57,648 bases of DNA, taken from NCBI GenBank assembly GCA_020536535.1, contig JAHLWZ010000892.1, forward strand, positions 1-57,648, in the 5' to 3' direction. The notes below the pieces were generated by a model. That model was not told where the DNA came from. It searched no databases and saw nothing but the letters and a program-made list of their open reading frames with translations. This DNA comes from Pelomyxa schiedti. Taxonomy: Eukaryota; Evosea; Pelobiontida; Pelomyxidae. Shown in pieces: positions 11,864 through 24,263 of this stretch. The first letter of the stretch is position 1, and each line of letters starts with the position of its first letter. The position numbers were made by a program, and so were the translations under genes.

Positions 11864-14551
11864 ATGAAGGGGGGGAAGCAGGTAGATGCAGTGCGGAAGC
11901 AACTGCAGGAGTGGAGCCAAGCAATAGTCAACTTCCGATTTTCGGCTGCCAAGCATGCCTTTCTCCTTAAGATACTTATACTGGGACTCATTTACATCCT
12001 TGGTGTGTCAGTTGTCGTTGAGGGTGTGCCCTGATTCCTGTTTAGCTTTCTCTAGCCGTCTATTTTCTGTGTTGCGATTTGAGAGTGTCATTCACGAGGT
12101 TTACCATGCGTCACTCTCCTTTTGCAACCTTACTTTCTCAGTTTGATCCTTACTTCAATTACCGCTCCACGAAATACCTTGTTTCAAACGGGTTGTATAA
12201 CTTCTTGAATTGGTTTGATGATACCACTTGGTACCCATTGGGAAGAATTGTTGGTGGAACAATTTATCCAGGTTCGTGTCACCCTGGAGTCAGATTCAAC
12301 ATACCGAATTAAGATGACCAAAATTAACTGTTGTTCCCACCAGGTCTTATGTTCACGGCAGCTTTAGTGCACAACTTTCTTCACGCATTGCATTTGCCTG
12401 TAGACATTCGCAATGTTTGTGTGTTACTTGCCCCTTGGTTCGCATCAAATACAGCCATGGTTGCCTACTTCCTTACAAAAGAAGTGTGGGATGATAAAGC
12501 AGGGTTACTTGCTGCTGTTTTTGTGGCAATTGTACCTGGTTTGTCTGATGACTGCGCCCTGTATTCATGTAATTCCAACTACAACTAGGTTATACATCAA
12601 GGTCAGTTGCTGGCTCATTTGATAACGAGGGAATTGCCATTTTTGCTCTCCTTCTCACATATCTTCTGTGGATCAAGGCTGTCAAGACAGGATCTTTGTG
12701 GTGGTCCTGTGCTTGCGCCCTTGCTTACTTCTACATGGTATTAAAATACATGTTTATTGTGTTTATAAAATTCAAATTTCTCACAGGTCAGTGCTTGGGG
12801 TGGCTATGTTTTCATCATCAATTTGATTCCACTTTATGTCTTGGTTATGCTTATTTCAGGCAGATTTTCTCTTAGACTATATGTGGCTTACAGCACTGTG
12901 TAAGAGCTTTCACCCCTAAAAACAAAAATAACCAACAAATTACAAAGGTATGTACTGGGAACCTTGCTTTCTATGCAAATCAGCTTCGTTGGGTTCCAGC
13001 CAGTGCAGTCATCTGAACACATGGCAGCTATGGGCATGTTTGGGATACTCCAACTTTATGCAGTAATCACGTGGGTACGGAGCAAGATGTCGCCTGATCA
13101 CTTCCGGTAATGATAGGCCAACATACAAAACCAACACCTTTCAGAATTTTCTTGAGAGGTCTCCTTACCTTGGCAGCTGGCCTCTTTGGCACTCTATTTG
13201 TAGTTGCTTGGATTACTGGCTGTACTTTCCTTTCATTGCGTCTTGTTTTTAATATTTGTAGATATTTCCCCATGGACTGGACGCTTTTATGCTCTACTTG
13301 ATCCCACATATGCCAAGTCACACATTCCAATTATTGCCTCAGTCTCTGAACATCAACCCACAACTTGGGCTTCTTTCTTTTTTGATATGCACATTCTTGC
13401 GTTCTTGGTCCCTGCCGGATTGTATTTCTGTTTCAAAAGACTCAATGATGCAACTATTTTCATCCTGCTTTACACACTGACATCTGTTTATTTTGCTGTA
13501 CGTTATTATTTTTATTCGAGGAATCTGATTTTCTTCAGGGTGTGATGGTCCGTCTCATTCTAGTTCTTGCACCAGTGGCCTGCATTATTGGTGCTATTGC
13601 TGCAAGTGCAACACTGACTTCATACATGCGCTATGTCAAGCCAAGCAATCGCGACTCATCAGTTTTTCCCAAAGAAATTGGATGGGGTGTGGTTGGAGCT
13701 GTAACACTTCTTCTTATCTTCTATGGGCTACACTGCACATGGGTACTACCAGCATTTTCGTTACAAAGAGTAACCTTACAATAGGTAACTGCGGAAGCTT
13801 ACTCTTCTCCTTCCATTGTGCTTGCTGCTCAGCAGCAAAATGGAAACAGAATTATTTTTGACGACTTCCGTGAGGGCTACAGGTGGTTGGCACACAACAC
13901 ACCACAACACGCTCGTGTGATGTCATGGTGGGATTATGGTTACCAGATATCTGCAATGGCTAATAGGACCGTTCTTGTTGATAATAACACTTGGAACAAC
14001 ACCCACATAGCGCAGGTTAGTTTACAGTACTGTTAGGCCAGTTCTCATTGCTATCGCAAGGTTGGTAAGGCATTCGCTTCCTCAGAGGAAAATGCATACC
14101 CAATAATGCTTTCCTTGGATGTGGACTATGTGCTTGTTATCTTTGGAGGATTAACTGGCTATGCCTCGGACGATATCAATAAATTCTTGTGGATGGTTAG
14201 AATTGCAGGTAGCTGCGACCCAAAAATAAAAGAAGCAGACTACGAAACTCTCGGGGAGTATCGTATTGACGACAAAGCATCTCCGGCAATGCTAAACAGT
14301 TTGATGTACACGCTAAGTTATTACAAGTTCGACCAGCTGCAGATCGAAGAAGGTTAGTGTTCTTGCCTGCCCATTCCCCTCAACTAAACCCTTCCTAAGC
14401 TAAACCTGCTGGGTTCGATCGTGTACGAAACGCGGAGATCGGCCGCAAGGGTATCTCACTCACCTACTTGGAAGAAGCTTTCACATCCCCACATTGGCTT
14501 GTTAGAATTTACCGTGTACTCAAACCAGGAAACCGTGCCTGGCCCTATTAA
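11864..14551 (+). CDS. STT3: Oligosaccharyltransferase catalytic subunit STT3
   Basis: Transfers the dolichol-linked glycan to Asn of N-X-S/T sequons in the ER; polytopic membrane enzyme. All diagnostic motifs are visible: [10 protein letters not shown] (first catalytic Asp), [14 protein letters not shown], the [10 protein letters not shown] loop, [12 protein letters not shown] (the WWDYG sequon-binding site) and [11 protein letters not shown]. Start: [19 protein letters not shown] leads straight into helix 1, with in-frame ATG at 11864. About ten introns are needed; the first, 12024-12045, is 22 nt. The stop TAA at 14549-14551 follows KPGNRAWPY, so the protein lacks the long basic tail of animal STT3s. 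Length of about 650-700 residues is normal. The eIF5 gene converges on it with a gap of roughly 110 nt. Confidence 0.97.
12024..12045 (+). other. 22-nt GT-AG intron (STT3)
   Basis: It begins GTGTGC and ends GTTTAG. Removal joins [10 protein letters not shown] to [18 protein letters not shown] across a split Ala codon, exactly the first loop of STT3. It contains an in-frame TGA if left in, so splicing is required. Confidence 0.88.
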
Positions 14552-14659
14552 AAAAAAAAAACAACATAAAAAATCTTTCTGTTTTGGACCAAGGAAAAGA
14601 ATAAGAGATTGGGAGATGACCCACTGTAAATGGTGGTTGTATCTTTTTTTTTGTTCTCT

Positions 14660-15926
14660 TTACTCGTCTTCTTCGGCGGTGTTGAGCCAATCAACGAAGG
14701 GCTGTGCCGCGGCACGAAGACCATCCTGGGGGAGCTGGCTGTGCCACGCGAGGATGACATCTTCCTGAACTACGTCGTTGTCATACAGCCCGGAGAGAAT
14801 GTGGTGGATAACAGGCACAAGCTGTGCGTGTTGCGTGGTGAGCTTGGTGATACCGTCAAGAAGAGCGCGTTGGGCAGCAGAGTTGGCTGAGACAAGGGGT
14901 AGAAGAGCAGGGCAGCGCTGGATAACAGTGGCACGCATGTCGGCACCAAAGAGGAGAGGAACAGCGAGGGTTATAATCTCTGCGTTAGTGGCACCCAAGG
15001 TTCGGGCTGCTTCTGCGAGGGCGGTTCCTGTGGTAGCAGCAGGTGTCCTACCTGCTACAAGACCCTCAACAGCAGACGCCACAGCTTCCTGTTTCTTCTC
15101 TTCAGAGGCAACAGTAGTTGTGATTTTCACAAGATCCATTGCCTTAGTGTTAGTTCCTATTAGTTCAGCTCTACGAGCTTCCACAGACGCCTGCGACGTA
15201 TCAGACCAGTCAAGCAGTGAGGTAGCTTCTGTAGGAAGTTCACTTGGCTGCTCAGTCACAGCAACAGTAGGTGCGGCTACATGGGCGCTCTTGCCACCTT
15301 TCTCTCTAAATCGAGTAAGATAAAATCTTTTCGAAAAAGGAGTTACGATGTTCGACTTGCGGTTTCCGTTTTTGCGCCAGATGGGGGGTTCTTTAGCATA
15401 AAGGTGCCAATTTTGTCTGGGATTATGTTAGTATTTATGAATGATTTGGACTGTCGAACCTGCAGCACTAACTTGTTGAGCATTACCGCAGGCAGCACAT
15501 CTCATGGAGATGGTGCCCCTTGAGAAAACCATGTTCGTTTCTGGAAGCTCGCACTTATTGCACAGAACGTACTTCTTGATGAAAGAGTCCAAGACTGCAT
15601 CGAGTTTGTGCTTATCGTGGTTTCCGTTCACGATGTAGCGGTCAGCGTCTTCTTTTATGGTGGTCAAAGCACCCAGTTCGAATCCGAAGTACTTAGTGAC
15701 ATAAGACGGAGGTCTGTGAAGAGCCCTGGAAATGTCGGACATGTTGACAATAACTGTCTTGATACCATTGCCTCGTCCTTCAACCTAACGTTAAAAATTA
15801 GTTTTCAGTTGCGAGGAAACAAGACACAATGGTACGTACTTTAGCAACCAAGTCTGGCATTTTGTACCGGTAGAACTCGTCGGTCACACTGCGAGGGATA
15901 TTCACCTTCCTCTCTTTGTTAGCCAT
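14660..15926 (-). CDS. EIF5: Translation initiation factor eIF5
   Basis: GTPase-activating protein for eIF2 in the 43S complex. The start at 15926 gives [20 protein letters not shown], which holds the N-terminal arginine region needed for GAP activity. Next comes [11 protein letters not shown], a zinc ribbon with CNKC and CAAC cysteine pairs, and the KNPPSG segment. After a short linker the HEAT-type W2 domain ends with [19 protein letters not shown] and the acidic box [12 protein letters not shown]. Introns lie after KMPDLVAK, before [14 protein letters not shown] and after KTETA; the last uses an acceptor ending GAG. The protein is shorter than the roughly 400-residue animal and fungal forms because the linker is short. 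The stop is at 14660-14662. Confidence 0.95.
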
Positions 15927-16146
15927 TTCAACAGAGTCAGTTCCAGTGTTGTATTATCACAGGCAGATCTCGCCCCTATTTTTTCTTGCTTGCTGGTGCG
16001 GTAGCGTGTCGTTGTGTATTGGGTTTTTATTTTATTTTATCAAATTTCCTTCTTTCTTTCTGCAACTGTGATTTAGAATTTTAGGTTTGCGGAAAGGCCG
16101 TAACATCGATCAGACCGACCATCTCATCAGAAGCACCACTACACCC

Positions 16147-19100
16147 ATGAGTCTGTTTTCGATTACGTGCGTTGGGTGCATGAGGCCTTTGTGTGACTCT
16201 ATCTCGTTGTGTTGTGGCCACAACGTGTGCCGGTCGTGTGTGGCTGCGAGTGCCTCGGCGGCGCACATTATGGGAATGTCAAAACCCTCCCCTGACAGGG
16301 TACTTTTCACCTTTTATTTGCTGTGTGGTTAATTTGCCTCAGTCTCCTGAAAAAGTTACAGTTTCTGTGCAGTGCCCTTTGAACTGTACTATTACCTCAA
16401 ATGTGACATGGAGTAATGAAATTCTCTTCTTATTGTTCTTAAATACTTTTGTTTTAATGTGAGTTCTAGGTGGCTCACCCAGTGCACTGGAGGGTGAAAT
16501 TTCTGAGAACCAGACTCTCAACACTTTTGTCAATAAGCAACTGTCAGAAATGGTGCTTCCTTCTAATCTTAGAGCAAGTAAATTGCACCAATGTCAACTG
16601 AAAAAAAGGCACAATCCATTTTGTGTGCTTGTAGAATCAAGTGCAGAAAACATCCTGCTCAAGCAACAACTGAATGTACTGATTGCCATGATATGCTATT
16701 TTGCGGTGCATGCTTTCAGCAGCAACATGATGACCTTCCTAAAATGCACCAGGTATCCCAGTGTCAAACACAAGTCTGGAATACCCTTATTGTAGAGTTC
16801 CCCTCTGGATACACACAAAGAAATTCTGTTTTCTGCAGCACCATATTGTGCACAACATCCAAAGGTGGAGTCCTCATTATACTGTAAAGACTGTGAAACA
16901 GCAGTTTGCCCCACATGTAAATTCTGTATACACCAAGAGCACACATGTGTATCACTGAAAGATCTTCTTAGAGACACTGAAGAAGAGATTTCTCGTATTT
17001 TTTCCTGCCATTTGGGATTGAATTAATGGCAGTGAAGAATACATTTTCCGATTCAAATCAATCATGAAACTAGAAGCAAATGCTTTGACAACTGTGGACC
17101 TTCAAAAAATGAGAATAATTAAGGTTTTTTCTTTATAAAATTGTCACAGGCAAGTCAACAAGTTGTGCAGGCAATTGATGCTGGCACAAGAGTTTTACGT
17201 CATTCTTTGGAAGAAATGAAAACCCTAATTGAGGAGCGTATCTCATGGATAAATGCACATGGTGAAGAACTCAAGCGCACTGCAGGTTGCTTTTACATTC
17301 AAGCCACTCTAGCTCACTTCTTTTGTAAAAAAAAAAAGTGTCCAGGCTAAATTTACAACACCACTCAATTGAACAAGTTTTAAACAAGCAACAAACTGTG
17401 GCTTCTCTTGCCTCTAAAAGCCTCAAATCTAAAAATCCTACAGCAAGACGAGACACCCAAAAAAAACTAGAGACAGTGTTCTCTGTGTGTATGATACTAA
17501 CTTACCAATCAGCTGATTGAAATAAAAGGAATCACTTCTGTTAAAGAAGCACCTAGAACCTTGTGAGAAGTCCAGCAACATTTCCATCAACGCAGATGAC
17601 ACAAATGCTATTAAATATTTTATTTCTCATTTTGGCTCCATTCAGCTGAATAGCACACCGATTGTCAAAGCCTCTCCAGTTGAACCTGTATCATCGCAGT
17701 TGAGTACTGCTTCTTGTCTGGGTGGCTTTTTCTCATTTAGTTCTTACTCTATTCCCAGTTCAAATACAGGTACCTGTGACACAAATAAGCTTTCAAATGC
17801 AACAACGAGTGTGCCAGCTGTGCCATCAGCTGTTCAAACTACTCATATCCCTGACACTTCACAAGCTGTCCGTGATAAGCTCGCATGTGATACCAGCTCA
17901 AGAGATATCCCAGCTCTACACTTGTGCAAAATAACAGGTCTGACGATCAAATTCATCTGCCCCGATAATGGAAAAAAGCGAGTACATTTGCTGGTATAGG
18001 TACCCAAGGATTTTTAGATGGAAGTGCTCAAGCAGCCCAATTCAAGTTTCCTTGCAACCTAGTGATAGACTCTCAGAGAAGTTTAATAGTGGCAGACCAA
18101 AATAATCACCGTATTAGGAAGATATCGCCTGAAGGAATGGAGGCTCTTCTTTCCCAATAGCACTTACATAAATACAGGCATTGTTACTACTCTAGCCGGG
18201 TATGGAACACCTGGTTATCGAGACGGGGATTGTAATTCTGCACAATTTTCTTATCCCTATGGCGTTGCTATGGATGCGCAGGGCAACATAATCGTTGGGG
18301 ACCAGTGTAATCACAGAATAAGAAAGATCACCAAGGAAGGTTTCTTCATTTCAAGAAATAACCCTGGAGATAATTAAGCGTAGGGGTGACAACTGTATCA
18401 GGAAGTTCTACAGGCTTTGTAGATGGTAATGCAGTTTCCGCATTATTCCGTAATCCCGTTGGAATTGCACTAGGAAGATCCGGAGAGATATGGGTAGCCG
18501 ATTTTGGAAACCACAGGATACGCAAAATCAGTGCTACTGGTGATTGCCCCCGCTACATTAGTTAATGTACTCAAGTAAATACAGGCCTAGTCAGCACAGT
18601 GGTCGGAACTGGCTCCGCAGGTTACACAGATGGACTGGCTACCCAAGCGCAACTTTATCGACCTCTTGCCATCTGTGTAGATAACGATGGCAACTTGTTA
18701 GTTGGACATGCTGGCTGTATTAGGAAGATTTCTTCTGATGGTAAGAATTTTCACCTGAACCCATGACTTTGCATTGAATATTCTAGGAGTGGTAACTACT
18801 ATTGCTGGTACTTCCTCACTGGGATTTAGTGACGGAGATGGACCGGCAGCCCAATTTGGCAGTTTCATTTCCAGTATTACAGTTGATAGGCAAAATAACT
18901 TGATAGTTACTGACCGAGATAACCACGCCTTACGCTTAGTAACACCCCAAGGTACCCCTTTCCAGCTTCTACTTTGCTTTTCTTATCCATAACTACAGGG
19001 TCTGTCAAAACCATTTATGGGCGGAGGCCTGGTTCCACAAAGGATGATGAAGAATCCCAGTTCTCTCCTGGAGGTGCCGCCATCGACCCCGTAACTGGTG

Positions 19101-19162
19101 ACATGTTTGTCACAGACTCTAACCACCACACAATAAAGAGACTCCACTTTTCTTTACCATGA
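16147..19162 (+). CDS. RING / B-box / coiled-coil / NHL-repeat protein (TRIM-NHL-like)
   Basis: Domain order matches TRIM-NHL proteins, often E3 ligases or RNA regulators. N-terminal finger: CVGCMRPLCDSISLCCGHNV with a further CRSC, then a CPLNC segment. Two B-box-like modules follow: CRKHPAQATTECTDCHDMLF with CGAC, and CAQHPKVESSLYCKDCETAV with CPTC and HQEHTC. Then comes a coiled coil (TRVLRHSLEEMKTLIEERIS), a Ser/Thr-rich linker and six NHL blades, each with a D-x-x-NHRIRKI-type edge. The intron at 16774-16795 is 22 nt and is required to join the two B-boxes. Each blade is one exon with phase-1 borders. The intron after blade 1 (18135-18177) lacks a GT donor. The stop is at 19160-19162. 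Confidence 0.88.
16774..16795 (+). other. 22-nt GT-AG intron (B-box region)
   Basis: It begins GTCTGG and ends TTGTAG. Removal joins KMHQVSQCQTQ to SSPLDTHKEILFSAAPYCAQ in phase 0, restoring the second B-box. Reading through leads instead to loss of all B-box cysteines. Confidence 0.85.
17979..19162 (+). repeat. Six NHL blades encoded by tandem phase-1 symmetrical exons
   Basis: Exons of about 156-165 nt (17979-18134, 18178-18339, 18384-18539, 18585-18740, 18787-18951, 18999-end) each encode one NHL repeat. Every intron interrupts the Gly codon right after the ISPEG/KEG/ATG/SDG/PQG turn. This points to tandem duplication of one exon together with its flanking intron. Confidence 0.85.
18135..18177 (+). 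other. Probable non-canonical GA-AG intron
   Basis: The expected donor between blades 1 and 2 reads GAATGG rather than GT, and there is no GT anywhere between the blade edge and the acceptor at 18177. The other four inter-blade introns use GT at the same phase. Leaving it in brings an in-frame TAG. Either a rare GA-AG intron or a base error. Confidence 0.5.
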
Positions 19163-19280
19163 CACCGATGTATGAAGTCCTTTTAGAAAAATTTTACACC
19201 GATTTCCTTTTCCTTTCTTTTGTTGGTTCTGCCCTCTGGGTAAGAACCAAAATAAAATAGGTACAAGTAGAAGTGTTATT

Positions 19281-22200
19281 TTACATAGAGTACAGGTCGG
19301 ATTGTTTTGACAGATGAATGTACACGGGAGCAGAGAATGTAGTTCCAAAGGTGAGTTGAAGGCAATCTTCATTGAAATTCTGTAACTGTATACCAACACT
19401 TCCAAGAACTTTTTGAGCAAAAACCAAATATCTGTGTGAAAAAGAGCAATTATAATCTGGATTTAAAAATGGACAAATACCCTGGGTCTCGCAAGAGGTG
19501 AGTCCAAGAGACATTAGGTCCTTGGTAAGGAATTTGTAGTGGAGGTCTTGTGATAGAATCTGCCAGAAATGAGAGGGGAACTTAGTTATCATTTTCAAAA
19601 AAGTACCTCCAACGACTGCAGGAGAAAAAGGAACAGAACCGCATATCAACAAAATTTCACTCAGCCAATGAATTATTGGTTGTTCCTTGCGAGTATCCTG
19701 GAAAACTGCAGTTTCAACTCGCAGTGCTTCCATCAGTCTTTTCTCAATTACTTTTCAAAGGGTCATTGTTTTGTAGGACTTGCATTAATTATTTATTTTT
19801 ACTGGATGAGCGAGATACGATTAAGGGGAACAACAACGCCATTTTCATCTTTGATATCCCACTGCAACTGTTGATTGTAGAGAAGGGCTTGCTGAAATTG
19901 AATCAGTCTATGGTTTTGGCAATTCGTATTAGAGTACTATGAGAAGTCTAGAAATACCTGAATTTCGAGTCTTCAGCAAGCAAATCTACGTCAATAAACT
20001 CTTGTACGAATGCTAACTTCGCAGGAAGTGACGAAACATTTGCTTGAATCAAGACCCAGGTGAGAATGGATACAGTGTCGTCCATCCCGCTATGTGTGAT
20101 TAATGAACGTGATCAGTTGAAGTACCCATACAGGTCAATGCGTGGTGGAGATTTTGGTTGAGTTCTATTATAAAACTGGTTTATGTCGTGTGTAATAGCT
20201 GCAGATATCCCGTTAATGCATTCCAAAATACGCTGTATGGAATTGCACTTCAACAAAGCACGGGTGCGTGCTACTGCACTATGGTATGGGAGTTCTGGTG
20301 ACATTTAAATGAAACTGAAAGTTAGGAATAAATGCAGAAGGAATGCAATAACCAAAAAAAGGGGAATGCACCTGGGGAATTGGGTTGAAGTGGTACTGAA
20401 ACAGGGGTACGACGAAGAAGCGACCCCAGACGAAGGTTCTTTTGAGCAGGCAGCTTCGGAGCGGGTTTGTTGGGGGGAGCGAGGCAGGTTGAATGAGGGA
20501 GAACTAGATTTTGCAGCATTCCACAAGGATGCCTTTGCTTTGATTTTGGGCACCACTTGGGAAGTGCAACTCCACGCACGCACTTGGAAATACCCAAGGG
20601 GTCTTCGGTGCCTTCTGTTGGTTCAGTCACACACTCTACCACCAACTCAGTGGGAGCAGTCTCTGAAGTGACAATAATTGCTGGAAGTATTTGAGTGGAA
20701 GAGCGGTCCCCACTAGAATGCGGCGTAGGGAGCAGAGATTCAGCAGACGAATCAGGGGAAAGGCACGCAACCAAGTTAGCTTGTGTGGGTGGAGATTCTT
20801 GTTGTGCAGTTGGTAAAGTGTTTATTTTCCCCGAGCCAGGTGCTACATTTGCTCCTTCCTGAAAAAAAAAACTCACATCAAGTTTTTGCTGCTGAAAAAA
20901 TACCGTTAGCCACAGCTTTTTATGCACTCCAAGTTCCTGCAGTGTTTTCAGTCTCAAAGAATTCAGGTTGGCTGACAATTTTTGACTAAGACTCTTGAAC
21001 TGTTGCTGTGTGAGATAGAGCTAAGATGGAATGGAACAACAGCTCGCTGATACAGGGACCACAGCTCGTTATGTACATTTCCAATAATGATTGTTTTTGC
21101 AAAGTACAACCATTCCTGCCTTGTATGAATAGGGGGTTTTCCGTACATGCTTTCTGTGCAGGCCACAATCTGTTCTGCAGGTTTTTTTCAGAATAAGAAT
21201 GTATGTTGGTTGTCAACTACCAGCAAAAGCGTGAATATCATCAACTGCATCAGCTAGAAGGCTGGTTTCGGTTTTTCGTGGACACCCATCTATCTGATAC
21301 ATGACCTTGAATATATGATTGAAAGTAAAAATAGCGCGACCAAGTTCATGTGTCATGTCACTAGTAATTTTGTTCAGAGGAAAGCAAGAAAGGTATGAGC
21401 AACTTGAGAAGAATACAAAAGATTCGGGTATTTAGTTGTTTTTCTGAAAATTTACAGTGGAGTTGTTCAATCAATTTGGGGGGCTACAGGAGGTTAGTCC
21501 GTGGCAGAACAATCAGTATTAGAGACTATACTTTGAGTATTTCTTCGGGTGGGTAATTTGAAATAGCCCAGGTTTTTTCTTCAGGAATTGCAGGTAATAA
21601 AAATCGCCACTTGGGGGCACATGATGGTGCCGGTATATGTGCATTGATATCAAGCTTACATAACTCTTTAAGTTTCCTCTTTTTCATGTGGCTTTGTGGA
21701 CAACGTTGTTGAGTTCTTGTTTTAATTATGGGTAATTACTTGAAAGTAGGGGCATGTCCTTTTTCTAGGGTGGCATTTGAGACTTGCTGGCCGTCAAAGG
21801 AAGGCCCAGATAGTGAGTCACCATTATTGAAATGAAACGCTGTGAAATTGTTCCCAGAGATGAAAGGATGAGAATGGCGTACTTCCTTGTCCTTTGGGCT
21901 TTCCATGAGCGAATATACCCACATATGTTGTGCCATCAGGGTAGATCTGAACACCAAAACCGGATTTCTTTGGGGAAAGTGAGTAAATGGGGTAAGGAGG
22001 TAAAGTACTTCGTCGTCTTTCCAATGACCATAGTATTGTCCTTCAGTAGGAGAACATTCTACACCAAATCCAGTTCTCTTTCAACTGTGAGAAGAGGTGT
22101 GTAAACCCCAATAAATTTACCTTGTCATTCAACCGTCTACCAGCAAATAATATAGTTTCTTGTACCTGTTGTATATTCAACTCGCCCTGTGGTAGAGTTT

Positions 22201-24009
22201 AGATCGAAAAAGTTAATGCAAAATAACACACTAATCCATTTTTGGCCTTGTTGACCACTTCACTAACAAAAGATCCATTTGTTTCAGGCAGGGCACTTTG
22301 AAGCGGTGGTACTATGGACCAAATAGATATAAAATGAGGGAGGTTACATGACCAAAGAACGGGCAGAGTATTGCACACAACTAAGTGCTTCGTACAGCCC
22401 GAGTTTTGTTTGTTTTCCATCATGCAATGGTATGTCTATGTTCCATATTAGCGTACTTATTCTCTCATTTCCCTGTGCATCATTACACACATCTGCATTC
22501 CAGATACAGAAGACACCATCGGAATACGCCGCCCAAATGGATGGTGGAAAAGTCGGAATGTTGCTAATATTACATAACAGCGTAACTTGATTGTTTTTAT
22601 GAATTGGATCAATTTTCCATAAGAGTGACACAGACTGTTAACCCTCAGAATGAATGAAGGCAGTAAAAGAGATTGTACCTTTGCGTCCCAGATGTAAATA
22701 TAACCAAAGGAATCACCTATCCACGCGTGATGGTCATGGAGGCACATGCATGTGATAATTCTTTCATGCTTATCGCCAGCCGGGAGTTTAACGCTCTGAA
22801 AAGATTGTTCTTCTAGCTGCATTTAATGATAAGCAAAAGCACAAACAGAACTGAAGTGGGTACCGGAGGAAACTCTGGTACTGTGAGAATTTGTATATGT
22901 GATCCAGAGGAAAGCCAAATACAATTTGGAGACACTAAAATTGCTTTATCGATTTGGTCATGCACAGAATACTTTCCGCAAATGTTGCCCTGAAAAATTT
23001 CAGAAAAGGAAAGAATGACCTTGTAAACAACCAACGTGTCCCACACAACTAAGTCACAAGCTGAGCATCCCCAAACAAAATGATCCTTGGAAACAAGTGT
23101 TGATACAACTTGATGAGGGGGACTGTTGACTTTCCTCACGCAAGTGAAGCTCTGTTCAGGTAAGATAGAGAACACTGGAAATTGTTAAGAACCTGCGCAT
23201 CCCAAATCTTACATTCTCCACTGGTGGAAACAGACCAGACAGAGTCATTGGATGATGACTCGATAAACCTCTTTACTGCTACGAGGGATGTTATTTTTGA
23301 AGTATGGGCTAAGAAGTCAGCTCTAGCTTTTTGAGTCTACGTTGGGTTTTAAGTTTGCACACTTAGAAAAGAATAGCAATATACCTTGTCCGGGAAAATG
23401 CGCCACACAGAAATTAAACCATACTCATCTGCAAGCCAAATGTGTTCCTGAATTGCCAAAGTGCATGTTATCTGTGTGCTTAGGGTTAAACGAAACAACA
23501 AATAAATAACCTTGAAAGAAAAAAAACAAAAAAAAAAAAAAAAAAAAAAAACCCTAAAAAAAAAAAAAACAAAAAAAAAAAAAAAAAAAAAATACAAGGT
23601 ATGTCGAAGCCTTGAGTTCAGCACATAGTAACAACGCCCCGTGCACCATTTGGGAAACCACCAGCGAAGAATTGAACCTCTCGCAAGGAGGAGAAAACAC
23701 CCGAGACAGAGCGTGCGACAGCTGGGGGATGGTCACCCCAGCCATGCCTATCGCGTCCCAGAGGTTGCGGTTGAGTTGGTGCACCGGCCCCACCCCGTAC
23801 GCCGAGCGCCTGAACTGGTTCGCGATCGGGGTTCTGGTGAGCCGAGACTGCGTATTGGGCATGACGGGAGGCGGGGGCGGCGGCGGGGGGCGGCCCTTGA
23901 GTGGGGGCGAGGTGGGTGGGCTGAGGCTCGCCATTCCCCGCGGCGGGTCGCCGACGACGAGGGGATTGGTCTTTGGTGGGGACGAAGACAGAGACCTGCC
24001 TGAGGCCAT
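19281..24009 (-). CDS. WD40 / MORN / VPS9-domain protein (alsin-like Rab exchange factor)
   Basis: VPS9 domains activate Rab5-family GTPases on early endosomes. Reading on the minus strand: a Pro-rich N-terminus (MASGRSLSSSPPKTN), several propeller blades (HIWLADEYGLISVWRIF, HFVWGCSACDLVVWDT, WIGDSFGYIYIWDAK, IWAAYSDGVFCIWNA), two MORN repeats (GQYYGHWKDDE and SGFGVQIYPDGTTYVGIFAH), a long Ser/Pro-rich segment, then a VPS9 core with HSGMDDTVSILTWVLIQANV and LAFVQEFIDVDLLAEDS. Propeller-MORN-VPS9 order recalls alsin/ALS2, whose propeller is RCC1-type; here it looks WD-type. Many introns; one contains a long A/T homopolymer (23519-23592). The C-terminal stop used is 19281-19283 and is the least certain end. 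Upstream in-frame ATGs exist to 24153; I chose 24009. Confidence 0.72.
23519..23592 (-). repeat. Poly-A/T tract inside an intron
   Basis: Nearly pure A on the plus strand (T on the coding strand) with a few C/T interruptions. It lies in the first long intron of the VPS9 gene, between TYL and the first propeller blade, where it acts as an extended polypyrimidine tract. Its length may be unreliable in assembly. Confidence 0.7.
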
Positions 24010-24263
24010 CCTTCGAGCACTCGAATCAACTTGCTTGTCCCTTCGGCCACAACCGGTTGATTCAGCAAGAAGAACTGATTTTCCGTGAAGTCTGAGCTGT
24101 GCAAAAACCTGAAAACCCAATGTGTGTGATCGTTTGAGAACTCGACGGCCCACGAACTAAAACAGGGAGGGATTCCTTGAGGGAGGAACAGGGTGAGGTG
24201 GGACAGAGGGAAAAAACCAGTGTGTTGAGGAGAGATAAGATAAGAATACACGGTGTATTTTTA

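Noticed and set aside
17979-19162. Regular repeats resembling a CRISPR-like array
   Set aside because: Units are about 160-nt coding NHL exons with short introns, not short identical repeats with spacers.
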